Notes: a model not told the origin generated them from the letters alone. A DNA stretch of 64,000 bases from Nomia melanderi (GCF_051020985.1 NC_135010.1:1672001-1736000); one strand, 5' to 3'; counted from the stretch's first letter, positions 45,785-56,242 are shown. Numbers and translations: made by a program.

Positions 45785-46030
45785 CATGCAAAGTTGTCTT
45801 TCTGGAACACCACAATATAATTTAGTTTCTGCTTAATTTAATGAGGTCAATACTTCTATTAGGAATACAGAGTATTGTATTCAAATAGAAGCAGAAACTA
45901 TAATATTATCAGTAGTATAACAGGTAACATTCATTAATCCACAGAAATATTCATTAAAAAAAGTCTAACATAAAGAATGCATTTTTCCCGTATTCACATT
46001 CGATCATTCATTTGGAGCAATTCATTTAGT
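45785..46030 (+). repeat. Repeat M, copy 1 (inverted partner at 51019-51261)
   Basis: About 245 bp from CATGCAAAGTTGTCTTTCTG to GGAGCAATTCATTTAG recurs in reverse orientation at 51019-51261. Both copies have an L element at the same TA in the same relative orientation, so the M+L composite was duplicated as one piece. Confidence 0.9.
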
Positions 46031-46035
46031 GTATG

Positions 46036-46299
46036 TCGGTTCTGAGCTATATCGGTCTCGGCTCCGGTTCTTTGGAACCAATATTATATCGGTTTTATAA
46101 CTGTTACTTTCCAGTCATTTATTTCTATTCGGCATTTCTTTGAAAATCGAAAAATAACAGTTATAGAACCGATATAGAACCGGAACTGAAACCGATATTG
46201 CTTAAAACTGATACACCTAATAACAGTTATGACTCTATTTCGGTTCTTCATAACTGTTTCAAGAACCGGAACTGACATCATAACTGTTTTCAACCCCTG
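46036..46299. repeat. Cluster of short inverted motifs, possible hAT end
   Basis: TAACTGTT or its inverse occurs at least five times in about 200 bp. CCGGAACTGA occurs twice, with GAACCG and ATATCGG words between. The right edge read inverted, CAGGGGTTGAAAACAG, has the CAGGG-TTG form of a hAT terminus. No left terminus or target duplication was found. Confidence 0.5.
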
Positions 46300-46494
46300 A
46301 TTGTGTATAGTATATAAATAAAGCAACGTTTTCTTTGAACAGCCTATATATATATATATTTTTTTTTTATGTCGCTTTAATATTATACATATATTTATAG
46401 AAAGCTATAAAGTATTTACGGTTGCCCATTATAATAACTATGGTGTTTCTCGCTGCCATAAATGTGTTGAAGAGTCTTTCTTTATTTTAAAGTA
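46300..46494. other. Low-complexity TA/T run and unassigned sequence
   Basis: A TATATATATATATTTTTTTTT stretch lies at about 46345-46367; nothing else. Confidence 0.6.
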
Positions 46495-46600
46495 ATTAGT
46501 GACCACCAACATTTGGAAACATTACTTATTACATAATGGCTTATTATATAATAATATACTATTTGTTTGTCACTCATTTTCTGATGTATCTATTGAATAA
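46495..46600 (+). repeat. Dispersed repeat N, copy 1
   Basis: It shares GTGACCACCAACATTTGGAA and CATTACTTATTACATAATGG with the inverted copy at 32400-32545 and with 55845-55925. Confidence 0.6.
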
Positions 46601-46604
46601 AAAA

Positions 46605-48230
46605 TAATGAAGCAATGGTTAGCATCATTTTGGCAATAATTCACTATTATTACACATAATTTAAAAAAAAACTATTTTATTTAGTTTAACAAATCAAAGT
46701 GGAAATTTATACAATAGTCACAGGCGTATAAAGTGAGAATTTAAAAGATATGCTGGGTAAGTTAGTAACGTGTGTCTAAAGGAAATGTGAAACAATATTC
46801 AAAAACTACAGTCTGAGAATTGTTTTTCAAATGATTATACTGTAAAATATTGAACCTAAACCACAATGTTTCAGTGTCATAATAAGAAATTTCGTGAATA
46901 AATAAAAAGATAATAAGTATTTTATATTTAAGTTTCTTTTTTATAAGAATTTCTAAAATCACTCAATTTTGTTTCTTTCTACATGGATGTGTTATGTAAT
47001 GAAAGTACATTAGAATAAGTAGAACATCGAAACTTTGAATCGGATCAGAAGAATTTAGGAGAAATCCCGAATGAATCTCGAATCTTTCAGCTATCCAAGA
47101 TTTGATTTGTGTTTAGAGTGGACTGTATCATGTTGATGGCGTAATTATGTGAAATCTTCGTCTATAAATATTTAATATGATAAAAAACATAAGATGCTCT
47201 TGAATAAAGGATATTTAAATCAAAAAATTAGCTCCACTAAAAAATCAATTTCATTTATTCTCATAATATAATTAAGTACTGTAATATGAAAGGGAAATCA
47301 GAATTACCTTTAAACAAAATACATTTTCACATTCTAATAAAATTATATAAAATAATAATGAAATTCATACACTTTATTTAAAATGAATATCTATAGTCTA
47401 TATTATGTGGAGCAATAGATGGATAATATTAGAAACAGTATTTGTAAGTAAAGATAAAAAGTTCCTAAAATATAAAAGTCCATTAAATAAATCTGTTGCA
47501 AATTTTCTTCTCGTTAAAATTATCTCTGTCACTCGAAAGTTCTCTACAGCTAAGATTCTTAACAAGTTTATTGCGCAGATATTTGACAAAATCTAAAAGA
47601 AGTTGATTGTTTTGAGCCTTATACCGGAAGACCTTCTTAAATTATCTTTCTGTATCAAATTGTTCCATTATCAAATTTGTCATATCGCCTGATACTTAAT
47701 GCCAAATTTCAAGTTCAACTTGCTCCGTTATGCTTTACCTTTTCTGACATTCACATGAATTAATCTACAAAATACTTAATATTTTGTCTACACAATTTTT
47801 TACAAAGTTTATCACCTTTCTTCTACAATTGCTGAAATTTATTTATTCGTTAATTACAAAAACAAATCGAAATTGATAGAAACATTACTATTTTAGCTAT
47901 AAAACACTATAATTATTTTGTTTCATTATTAAGAAATAGTTTTAGTCGTATGTAGTATGTTAAACATAAGTATTTTTTAATTTCGCACGACTTATAGAAG
48001 GCCAGAATCACAAAACCTTAAACGAAACTCATGTTTCTGTTAATTATAGTTTATTAATTATAAACACAGTTGTTTTGAAGGATTTTGAGATCGTAGAATC
48101 TGGTTCTAGAATTACTTTTTTACTAACATAAAAAACTACCCTCATCTTAGAATGTACATTTAGAATGTAATTTCATTCATATGGTAATTTGTACCGTACA
48201 ATAAATGTCCGTAAACCTAGTGTTAAGTAA
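46605..48230. other. Unassigned AT-rich stretch
   Basis: No gene is supported. Overlapping frames at 47398-47596 on both strands are typical of AT-rich non-coding DNA. A CCTAGTGTTAAG word at 48214-48225 may be a decayed D-family end. Confidence 0.4.
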
Positions 48231-48234
48231 TATG

Positions 48235-48597
48235 TGAATGGCTCACTTGCCAAATCGATTAACTCTAGTTTTTAAATTTTTTAAGATTGTATCGTTAAAC
48301 AGCTTCATTGGCTCTTGATTTTTCATATTAAAAATAAATTTCCTTATTATTGAGTGTGATACCACGAAATAACAAGAATTCTGTTACCTATGCAAAACTT
48401 GCAGTAACAATAAAAATTACTTTGGAGTTATACTATTTTATACATTTTACATATTCTTCAGACTAAAGCTACACCTGTAATAATCAAGTAAAGTACGTTT
48501 TATAATAATTACTTAATTTTCTATTTAAAGGGAACTTTTGAAAATCAAACCACTTTTTCTTTTATGGAGTTAATCGATTTGGCAAATGAGCCATTCA
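48235..48597. mobile_element. 363-bp MITE P with about 30-bp TIRs
   Basis: The left TGAATGGCTCACTTGCCAAA and inverted right TGAATGGCTCATTTGCCAAA pair, continuing through TCGATTAACTC. The interior is non-coding. No clear target duplication was seen and the superfamily is unknown. Confidence 0.75.
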
Positions 48598-48649
48598 TTT
48601 ATGTTTGTTGAATTGTGTTCATCATGACGAGTCTAGTATGGTATTCTAA

Positions 48650-49080
48650 GGATTAATGATCAGAAGGGAAACACGAATACTGATGATGCATACATCTGTG
48701 CCGCTCGATAGTAGTGAAATTTCTGCGTGATCGGCAAACCGCCGCGGCGTGCTCGACAGCGGAGTCCCGCCGGCGAGGATGGAGCAGATGCGGGTTCACC
48801 GCGACGTTTACGAGCTGTTCCAAAACGCTGTTCCAAACGCAGTTCTACAGAACTTTCGACCCGAATACATTCAACCACGCAACGACGCAGCGCGATAACG
48901 CTACGCGTCCTATCCAGTATTATCTAAAGTGTTTTTCGCGTCGAGTTCGCTGCACTCGTCTCGCCTATACCGCGAACGTTCCTTCGGTGTTACCGAGGTT
49001 GCTGTCGCGTATCGCATAGCTAATACGGATACTGTTTCATTGAATTTCCAGGTGTATAATCAGCTGAACGAGGTATTTGT
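48650..49080 (+). promoter_or_regulatory. CpG-rich patch, candidate promoter and first exon
   Basis: This is the most GC- and CpG-dense segment of the window (peak 48725-49000). Frames are open in several phases, as GC-rich DNA often is: a 101-codon plus frame at 48714-49019, a 66-codon plus frame at 48727-48927, and a 39-codon one starting at 48779 inside a good ATG context. None is recognisable. Candidate splice donors CAG|GTGTAT (after 49051) and GAG|GTATTT (after 49072) lie at its 3' side. CpG-rich first exons are common in AT-rich insect genomes, and a candidate coding exon follows at 50563. That it is a transcription start is inference. Confidence 0.4.
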
Positions 49081-49190
49081 TATTATTGCTTCTTATCAAC
49101 ACGTTGATTACCGCGACAATTTTCAGTGTTTTGCATAATACTACTTATTCTTTCATAAGAAAGGGAAATGGTATTAGAATTAATTATTAA

Positions 49191-49880
49191 CTCTTTTAGT
49201 TCCGACCGAAAAAATTGTACCTAAGAGAAGAATATCGAACTAATTCGATGTAATTTAGTAAGGCTTGAAAAAAGTAAATCTTTCTAAAGGAAGAATGATA
49301 CTTATAAAAATTTAAAAAGTTTCACATTACGAAATAAAGGGAGAATGAATTAATGCCAATTATATTTCAACATTTGTTGACAATCATACTAATAATATTT
49401 ATTCAAAATCATCGGGAAAAATGGAAAAATCAGTTTTCTTGTATAAACAGTATTTTCGAATAAGAAGAATCATGGTTTGGTCTTAGTTTGATATAGGGCA
49501 CGTAGTATAAACCATAAATATTACATTTTCAATTATTTGTTAGAAAATTACTTATAAAAGTAACTACAAAACTATTTATAGTAAATCCCACGTGTCAAAT
49601 GTCTACCTTATCGCTCTACCGTATGTACAGTCTCGTTACCAATTATCGCGGAATATAACTAAAAGTTAAACTCATAAACAATTTTTCCAATTCGTGTAAT
49701 ATTTCACATAGGGTTTCTGAAAAAGTATTCAACCATTTATAACGTTTTATAAATTTATTTTGCGACAGAGTTCTGTCTTGATGCAAATAGTAACGCGTCA
49801 TTGGATATGCAATGATATACCGTCGTTGGCACTTTCCGTAAGTGTTAACAGCGATATATCGTTGTTCGGGACTAAAAGGG
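49191..49880. mobile_element. 690-bp TTAA-flanked element T
   Basis: It has exact TTAA on both sides (49187-49190, 49881-49884). The ends CTCTTTTAGTTCCGACC and, inverted, CCCTTTTAGTCCCGAAC match at 13 of the first 16 positions. It is the longest TTAA element here but has no transposase frame, so it is probably an internally deleted or satellite piggyBac-type element. Confidence 0.8.
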
Positions 49881-49985
49881 TTAATGATTCGGTATCGTGG
49901 CTCTTAAGTTACGCTATTATTTAGTTACTCGTGTTAGAGATTCAAAACCATAACAGGCAGCAACGACTTCCAGATGATTCTGTAA

Positions 49986-50440
49986 CGCTAAAACTACTGA
50001 GCAGTTAAATTGCCTTTTTGAAATTTCTTTATACAAACAGCAAAAGTGTATCTATTGAGACTTCAATTGATTTACAATTTAATTTGCGTATTGCTAAATC
50101 AATTTCTTTAACACGTTAAGAGTCACGAAAATCTTTACCGTTTTTCTATGAAGTTATTCTTTTGTAGCAAAGGAAAGTAGGAACAATTATTAATTATTTG
50201 ACGTTAATATCTTTGCATTACACTATTATCAGCTTAGTTATGTTATTAAACATTTTCATTCGATATCGATTATCTTGCAAGTTACGATTATTTTCAAGTA
50301 ATCCAGATGCACCGATCATCAGTGACTGACATGGCACTTAACGTGTCAATAATTTCTCAGAGAAACATCTATCATCTTTTTAATAAATTCAAAATGAAGA
50401 CATCAGGAATGGCTCATTTTGACCCGTCTGGTAGTTTAAT
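49986..50440. mobile_element. TTAA MITE, family A copy 3, interrupted by B2
   Basis: It starts CGCTAAAACTACTGAGC after GTAA (a decayed TTAA) and ends near GTCTGGTAGTTTAAT. The A-family sequence runs to ATCAATTTCTTTAAC, is interrupted by B2, and resumes AATTTCTCAGAGAAACATCT in register. Confidence 0.8.
50112..50345. mobile_element. TTAA MITE, family B copy 2, nested in A3
   Basis: TTAA (50108-50111) lies on the left and TCAA (50346-50349) on the right. The ends are CACGTTAAGAGTCACG and, inverted, CACGTTAAGTGCCATG. The interior shares TTTTCAAGTAAT and the ATCATCAGTGACTGAC block with the B copy at 23298. It is 234 bp and non-coding. Confidence 0.85.
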
Positions 50441-50562
50441 TTCTACAATGCAACACTAAAAGTCACAGCTTACCTGAAACCTTTTAAAATTTCTGTGCAT
50501 CCTTGTACCGACAGAGACTGTTTCATTGTTTATATTTGGGACTTGATATTTATTACTTCCAG

Positions 50563-50935
50563 GAGAATGAGCTATGGCTTCTCGTAAAGTCATCTACACG
50601 TGCCAGGAAGTTCCGAACGACCAGCTAAGACCTTTTTCACTTGCGAGCCACTTTTCACCAGGGGCATGGTTACTCGTGCGCCCAAATAAGAGGCCTGCGC
50701 GCCTAAATAATGTATTTACGCGCATAGCACATTTGACCAGTGACGAATCGGAAACGACCCTACCTTTCTTTTTTGTCAACGATGAGATTCCACAAGCTCA
50801 GAAGCGTTTCTAATTAACATTTATACAGTTTCTGTACATTAACTTTAGCGACTAAGGTCGCCACATAAACTCCAAGCACCAGCTAATAATACTGTCCACT
50901 TTAATTTTAATAAATAATTCAAATTATTTTGAGTT
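50563..50935 (+). CDS. Candidate terminal exon of a small unrecognised gene (79-codon frame)
   Basis: An ATG at 50574 opens a 79-codon frame to the stop at 50811-50813. Codon third positions are clearly richer in G/C than the AT-rich background, and the residue mix is balanced. A pyrimidine-leaning tract ending TTACTTCCAG (to 50562) gives a plausible acceptor 11 bases before the ATG. An AATAAA (50909-50914) follows about 95 bases after the stop, as expected for a 3' exon. A CpG-rich patch with candidate donors lies 1.5 kb upstream, with only transposons (T1, A3/B2) in the presumed intron. I recognise no domain, signal peptide or membrane segment. The opposite strand also has a 61-codon frame (50594-50779), so this may simply be a GC-rich patch. 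Coordinates are for the presumed exon; the coding part is 50574-50813. Confidence 0.3.
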
Positions 50936-51017
50936 TACACACCAGTTTTCTTTTGGTAATTCTTTTTAGGCAATTTGGAACCTTTGATCATCGATGAGCA
51001 CCGCGGTGAACAACGTG
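50936..51017 (-). mobile_element. TTAA MITE, family B copy 4 (fragment)
   Basis: Read inverted, it gives CACGTTGTTCACCGCGGTG, then ATCGATGATCA, then GGTTCCAAATTGCC. This matches the left 80 bp of B1 at 31077. The outer flank is CTAA, a decayed TTAA. The inner half is not recognisable. Confidence 0.65.
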
Positions 51018-51018
51018 C

Positions 51019-51261
51019 TAAATGAATTGCTCCAAACAAATGATCGAATGTGAATACGGGAAAAATGCATTCTTTATATTAGTCTTTTTTTAATGAATAT
51101 TTCTGTGGATTAATGAATGTTACCTGTTATACTACTGATAATATTATAGTTTCTGCTTCTATTTGAATACAACACTCTGTATTCCTAATACGAGCATTGA
51201 CCTCATCAAATTAAGCATAAACTAAATCAAATGTGGTGTTCCAGAAAGACGACTTTGCATG
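51019..51261 (-). repeat. Repeat M, copy 2 (inverse of 45785-46030)
   Basis: It begins CTAAATGAATTGCTCCAAA and ends GACTTTGCATG, the reverse of copy 1 with modest divergence. It abuts B4 on one side and L3 on the other. Confidence 0.9.
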
Positions 51262-51263
51262 TA

Positions 51264-51475
51264 CACTGCTGGTGAGAAGTTTAGAACCACTTGATATATA
51301 ACGTCACAAATGAAAAATCATATATCTTCTAAATATATAAAATAAAATAACAAAAATTATACATTTTATAAGTACATCAAGTAAAATAACAAAAATTATA
51401 TATCTTTATATTTGACTAATGCAATATGCCCCTGTTTCTTTATCGCACAAAAAATTTCAAATAACAATTGTTTAT
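51264..51475. mobile_element. Tc1-type MITE, family L copy 3 (one end lost)
   Basis: TA (51262-51263) is followed by CACTGCTGGTGAGAAGTTTA, and the interior matches L2. An internal stretch around AAATAACAAAAATTATA is locally duplicated (51340-51400). The far terminus has decayed. Confidence 0.75.
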
Positions 51476-51870
51476 TTGTATTTATTTGTATTTAGCACGC
51501 GCTTCAGTGTCCAAATAACTATTTCTTATTGCTACATTTTCTTTCATAGTAGATCTCCATTCCAACTTCTGAAACGATCTCGAGGTATAATATATTGTTC
51601 CCTAGGAACAACCCTAATCATATCTGGCCGTTTCCATTATAGTTAAATCATGAAATCCGACATTCCAGGAGAATTTCCAACATAGAAAGTTGTTCCTCTC
51701 TTTGCAAGTTCTCATTCAAAGAGTTCTAGACTAACTAGTGCCTCCTCAAAAACATCGCGTTCTACACTTGTATTCAAATACAAATTTTATATAATACTCA
51801 TGATTTCTTTCTGAACAATGATCAACGCAATTACTTGTCACTAACAATTTATTAAAAATAAAGGAAGAAT
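51476..51870. other. Unassigned stretch
   Basis: I see nothing supported. The 51419-51646 frame has no recognisable motif. Confidence 0.4.
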
Positions 51871-51875
51871 TTTAA

Positions 51876-51986
51876 CACTAGAACTATCGTACCAGTGAAA
51901 ATGATTGGTTTCGGCTTTCTTGTTTAGCAATTATTGATATCTTAAAAGCATTGAATATTCTCGAAATGATTTCGAAAATAAATAGT
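51876..51986. mobile_element. TTAA MITE, family D copy 4 (truncated)
   Basis: TTAA (51872-51875) is followed by CACTAGAACTATCGTACCAG. The D interior (TTTAGCAATTATTGATATCT, then AAAATAAATAGTTTC) continues to about 51986, where the match stops. Confidence 0.75.
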
Positions 51987-51989
51987 TTC

Positions 51990-53700
51990 TGTAAATGACA
52001 TTTATAATAGAATTGAATTTGTTAATTAATAATTTATCCGTAGCTTTTACTAGAGGATCACGTGGATAATGTAAGCGTGTACTTGAAAAGTAACATAGCA
52101 TGGTTTTACAAGTATTGAAGATTCCCCATTGAAAACAGGGACTTACCCATAGTAAGGATTTATGGGTTTCAGAATTTGACCCTTTGCCTTATAATACGTA
52201 TCAGACTCGCGGTGAAGATTTTACCTGGTTTGCAACCTGCGTCACGTATTGACGGCACATTTTGTTCCATATTTATGGTAAATAAAAGATATGCCAACAT
52301 TTAACAACATTTTGTATCTTTCATAAAGAAAATTGAATCAATTTCACGTGTACTTATACAAAAATTATAACGCATGATGTAAGGTGTAGGAACTTTATTT
52401 ATATTGCTTTCTTAAATTTTATTTGAATTTCAACAAGACGGTTTATTGTATTCAATAATGTATTGTAACTACAAAGATTGTTACTAAAACTAACGCTGAT
52501 GGCGAATGTGTTAAATAAAATTTAACAGGAATACATGTTACTATTAATTCTTGTGAATTTGAATTCAATATTATTCTTCTGTTATCGATTATTATAGTTT
52601 AGAGCAAAATGGACCTAGAACATGGGCAAAATTTTTTCTTCTTTCCAAGAAATTATTAATGACAAAGTACTTGTGTTAAAGATTTTGAGAAATAAATCAT
52701 AGACCAAGGAATTAATAGTTTGTAAAGTGTTTGTATACTACTTGTATGCTACTTTTTCATACTTCTTGCCAATATGAAATTCACCATGTAACAAGTTTAC
52801 AGCAATGGGCATTTTAAAAAGATACACATTTATCACATTCAGTAAATAAAATGCAGAATGATACAAACATTAGTTTTCGTTTTGGTACTTTTTTATTTTC
52901 TTGTTCTTCATTAATATATGACTTGATTTATCATATTATTCCATAATATTTCGTTTATGAATTGCTTAGTAAACAGCAAATGCATTTATCCTACTTTTAA
53001 ACATGATAAAAAATTTCTTCCTCGAAATATAATGTTTAAATTCACTTTTAATTTCAATTCAACTTGAATCAGTTTTCTTCTCATTATCCTTCTATATAGA
53101 TTGTTAAAATTAAAATATTTGCTTTCGCATGTTACAATTGATGCGAAGAAATAATTACATCCTGCATTTTGTTCTAAAATTCTTTCATCTGCCTTTAAAT
53201 AAAATTATTTACTATGTCATACATGTATAACATTCAAAACATTTCCTAATATTCGTTTCACTTAAATTAAATTAAAAGAAACAGTTGGCATGTTCTTTAT
53301 CTACTATAAATGTGGAACAAAATATTATATAGAGTAATGACTAATCAGAACCGATGAGTGTCGACCGATGAGTTTCGTCCCTAATTCTTTGCTAACATTC
53401 ATCTTTATTCAATTTTTATGTGCAATAAGACCTTTATTATATTCCATTCCACTCTCCAGTGATTCAGCCAACGTCATGCGAAGGGTAAAGAAGATTATTG
53501 AGCCCATAAGAATATTGATGACCGTTGGTCTAGCAGTTATTGCGTGGAAATGATAATATCGTCGCTCAAAATATTAACGACCATAATCGTTCATTAATAT
53601 TAATGCTGCATTAATTAAATATTTTCGCCTGTCATTTGCTACCTCTCTCCTTCCTGTGAATTTTATGACACATCAATTATTCGTCGTCATTAAGAATATC
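51990..53700. other. Unassigned AT-rich stretch
   Basis: No gene is supported. The 53368-53553 frame (61 codons) lacks recognisable motifs. Confidence 0.4.
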
Positions 53701-53704
53701 TTTA

Positions 53705-53962
53705 TTATTGTACACCTTGTTTATTGAACTCATTCATTTGACAAATTATATTATGTGCTTTGTACTTTTTGGTGTGATTAATAAACTCCTCACGAAAATA
53801 TTTTTTGTCAATATTCCTCATTGATTTCTGTATTTTTAACAGTGAGTAATAATTGTTTAGTATTTCTGAGTAGGCTTGTAGAGTATTCCTGTTATGAAAT
53901 ATCTGTGGATTAATTGTATGCATTCTGTAATGTTCAGTAGGCTTATATGTTTTAATAAACAT
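53705..53962 (-). CDS. Unrecognised 85-codon frame, possible exon or gene remnant
   Basis: The frame encodes a polar, basic, helix-prone peptide rich in Lys, Asn and Tyr, with no low-complexity run. An AG just before the 28th or so codon could serve as an acceptor (ATTTCATAACAG), so the real exon, if any, may be only the last 58 codons. It lies directly beside the inverted repeat at 53962-54590 and on the same strand as the coding-like arm of that repeat. I do not recognise the family, and the codon content is too AT-rich to decide whether it is coding. Confidence 0.25.
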   Translation of the reverse strand: MFIKTYKPTEHYRMHTINPQIFHNRNTLQAYSEILNNYYSLLKIQKSMRNIDKKYFREEFINHTKKYKAHNIICQMNEFNKQGVQ

Positions 53963-54590
53963 GTCAACTGCAATAGAAGTTGAACGTTAACCAATAAACG
54001 AAATCCTCAAGTCCTTGCCTTACGAAGGTGTTCTGAAAAATGCAACAAGAGCATTTCAACAGGAGTGGAACATAATGTGAGAAAATTGAAAAGAAACGAA
54101 TAAAAACAATGTCATAGACGATGGAAATATTAGATTGCAGTATAGAGGTTTCCATAGAAATAACAAATGGTACTTACATCATGCGAGAAAATTGCAAGGA
54201 AATGAATAAGACCAAAATCATGGATGTTGAAAATATTAAATGACAATACTAAATTAATATGTTTTAAAATTCATTATGTATTATAATTATGTTGAACTTT
54301 CTGTATTATAATTTAATCTTTTCGTCTTCTATGATTTTGTTCTTGTTCACTGCTTTATAATTTTCTAATATGATGTTACTACCGTTTGTTATTTATGTTA
54401 AAATCTCTATACTGCAATTTAATATTTCCATCGTCTATGACATTGTTTATATTCATTTCTTTTAAATTTTCTCGCAGAATGTTCCACTCCGAATGAAATG
54501 CTCCTGTTGCATTTTTCATAACACCTTCATAGGGTAAGAACTTGCGGATTTCGTTTATTGATTGACGTGCAACTTCTATTGTAGCTTGAA
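53962..54590. repeat. Inverted repeat of about 300-bp arms with a coding-like arm
   Basis: The plus-strand arm (53965-54250) and the minus-strand arm (54305-54590) are clearly homologous but diverged. Shared words include CAATAAACGAAATCC, GAAGGTGTT-TGAAAAATGCAAC, CAATGTCATAGACGATGGAA and TTGCAGTATAGAG. The spacer is about 55 bp of AT-rich sequence. The minus arm keeps an open frame through 54379-54597, while the plus arm has several stops in the same phase. This looks like a small inverted duplication of something once coding. Confidence 0.8.
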
Positions 54591-54640
54591 CGGCCAATAC
54601 ATTGCCTTCTGTTCCTTCATGGGATGGTAGTTATGCAATA
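54379..54640 (-). pseudogene. Unrecognised coding-like remnant in inverted-repeat arm
   Basis: The open stretch reads through about 85 codons with no stop. It begins upstream of the first ATG with EGTEGNVLAVQATIEVARQS and continues INEIRKFLPYEGVMKNATGA; the stop is at 54379-54381. The composition (mixed charged and hydrophobic residues, no Phe/Tyr/Asn runs) is unlike random AT-rich frames. The diverged second copy in the inverted repeat carries stops at equivalent places. That suggests a duplicated gene fragment or an ORF of an unknown mobile element. I do not recognise it; no function is proposed. Confidence 0.35.
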
Positions 54641-55322
54641 GTAACGCAGTTATCATAACTTTCTAATTTAATGTAATATTTTTTAATTAATTCAACTAGT
54701 TAATTATGTAATAATATTTTCATTTTCCATTGTCAAGAGTATAGACAGTTTGCATATGCAGTTGATGTTCTGTTTATTATTATTCTTATGGTTTCAAAAA
54801 TAGCATAAACTCTTGTTGTAAATGTACACTCTTTCTTCTACTACTTCTTTATATTATTTCACAAATTCATTTTCATTTCATAAATTCTTTCGTACCCAAT
54901 GCCAACCTCAGTTTCAAAGACATTTATAAAAAAGGTTGTCTATAATCCATATATTTTTTAAATATAGTTCTTTCATAGGGTGGTAGACACACAATAGCAA
55001 TACAGTTATTATAATTTTCTAATTCAGTATAATATTCTTAAATTAATTCAACTAGCTGATTACATAGTAATATTTTCATTTTCCACTATCAAAAGTATAA
55101 TTAGATACTTAGCCTATATAACTAACGTTCTGTTTATTGTCATTAGTTTTATAGTTTCAAAGACAACGTAAGCTTTTGTTATTAATATGTATTCTTTGTT
55201 ATATTATTTTCCTATATTATTTCGTAAATTCATTTTCATTCCTAAAATTACTTCCTATCCAGCACCAACCTCAGTTTCAAAGACATTTATTTAAAAAAGT
55301 TGTCTATGATCCATATATTTTT
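54611..55322. repeat. Tandem duplication, 356-bp unit x 2
   Basis: Unit 1 (54611-54966) and unit 2 (54967-55322) align end to end. Each starts GTTC-TTCAT-GG-TGGTAG, passes TTAATTCAACTAG and CTCAGTTTCAAAGACATTTA, and ends CCATATATTTTT. They have diverged noticeably, so the duplication is not recent. On the minus strand both units contain a short VFETEVG-type frame, continuing the coding-like character of the neighbour at 54379-54640. Confidence 0.9.
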
Positions 55323-55329
55323 CACATAA

Positions 55330-55625
55330 TTGGTATTTCCTGTTTTCCAACTGATTCTCGGATCACAACGTCCAAAATATTCGGTGACGCTACTTGTTTT
55401 TCGCCAAACGCGCGCTACCAACTAAAGTGTCGGGCTTCTTACTCGGTATGCGCCATGCGTACATACAACGCATTAGAAATTTCTCAGTGGCATCGTAAAT
55501 CAAATCGTCCGACTTTCGTTTCTGACTGTTTCGTGGCCACCGAGCTTCGTCGAAGACGATCCAAACTTCGTGACACGTTAAGCTTCTTATATATTCCGAT
55601 GCATACATTATAACCGACATTTGCC
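55330..55625. other. GC-elevated coding-like patch, frames open on both strands
   Basis: The plus frame 55176-55613 (145 codons) and the minus frame 55390-55620 (76 codons) overlap. The minus one has a more protein-like residue mix (for example VWIVFDEARWPRNSQKRKSD) and uses G/C-ending codons. It is also on the strand of the remnants at 54379-54640. I do not recognise either product. It could be an exon, a gene relic, or only a GC-rich patch. Confidence 0.3.
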
Positions 55626-55629
55626 CTCA

Positions 55630-55844
55630 TTAAATTTTACACTTCTTAGCTTTTTCCCAATTCCTGGAGTTAATACGACCATTGATATTTATCTAATATA
55701 TATCGTAAATATTTATTATTGTGATAAACAATCACTCTTTCATCGAAATAAATCAAATTTAATTAAACTTACATACTGTTAATATAATACTGCTGAATAT
55801 ATTTTTTTATTTGAGTTTAATGTGGTTATATTAACATTAATACA
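55630..55844. other. Unassigned AT-rich stretch
   Basis: I see nothing in it. Confidence 0.4.
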
Positions 55845-55925
55845 TTACTTATTACTTCATAGTAATTATTACATAATGATTTATTGTATAATAACATACC
55901 AATTGTATGAATAATTATACAAGAT
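55845..55925 (+). repeat. Dispersed repeat N, copy 3
   Basis: It shares ATACATTACTTATTAC, AGTAATTATTACATAATG, TTATTGTATAATAACATAC and TTGTATGAATAAT with the inverse of 32400-32545. Confidence 0.6.
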
Positions 55926-56242
55926 TAACGGTATAGATATATCTTAATTATAATGAATTTACAAGGTTAATTTGTCCGAATAATTTAAGAACATTCTATT
56001 GACTTCAAGGAAAGTCACGAAATTTTGAACAAATAAAATTATGATTCATTTCCGAGGAAATATAAATAAGTTATTGTGTGGTAAGATAAGATAGTAACAT
56101 CCCTTACCATAATGATAATAAACACCACGCAGGCTAAGAATAAAAATTACTTGTTTATATGTGATAAAACTTGGATAAAACCTATCATTCAGAATTTCTT
56201 GAATTATTTTAATGGTCATAGCTTTCGGCATACTTTTTTTAA

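Noticed and set aside
48660..49138. Several overlapping frames in the CpG patch
   Set aside because: GC-rich DNA has few stops in every phase; none of the products is recognisable, so I list a promoter-like patch instead of a CDS.
53705..53962. Possible small mitochondrial LYR-type protein
   Set aside because: A faint resemblance in helix pattern only; the diagnostic Leu-Tyr-Arg start is absent, so I left it unnamed.
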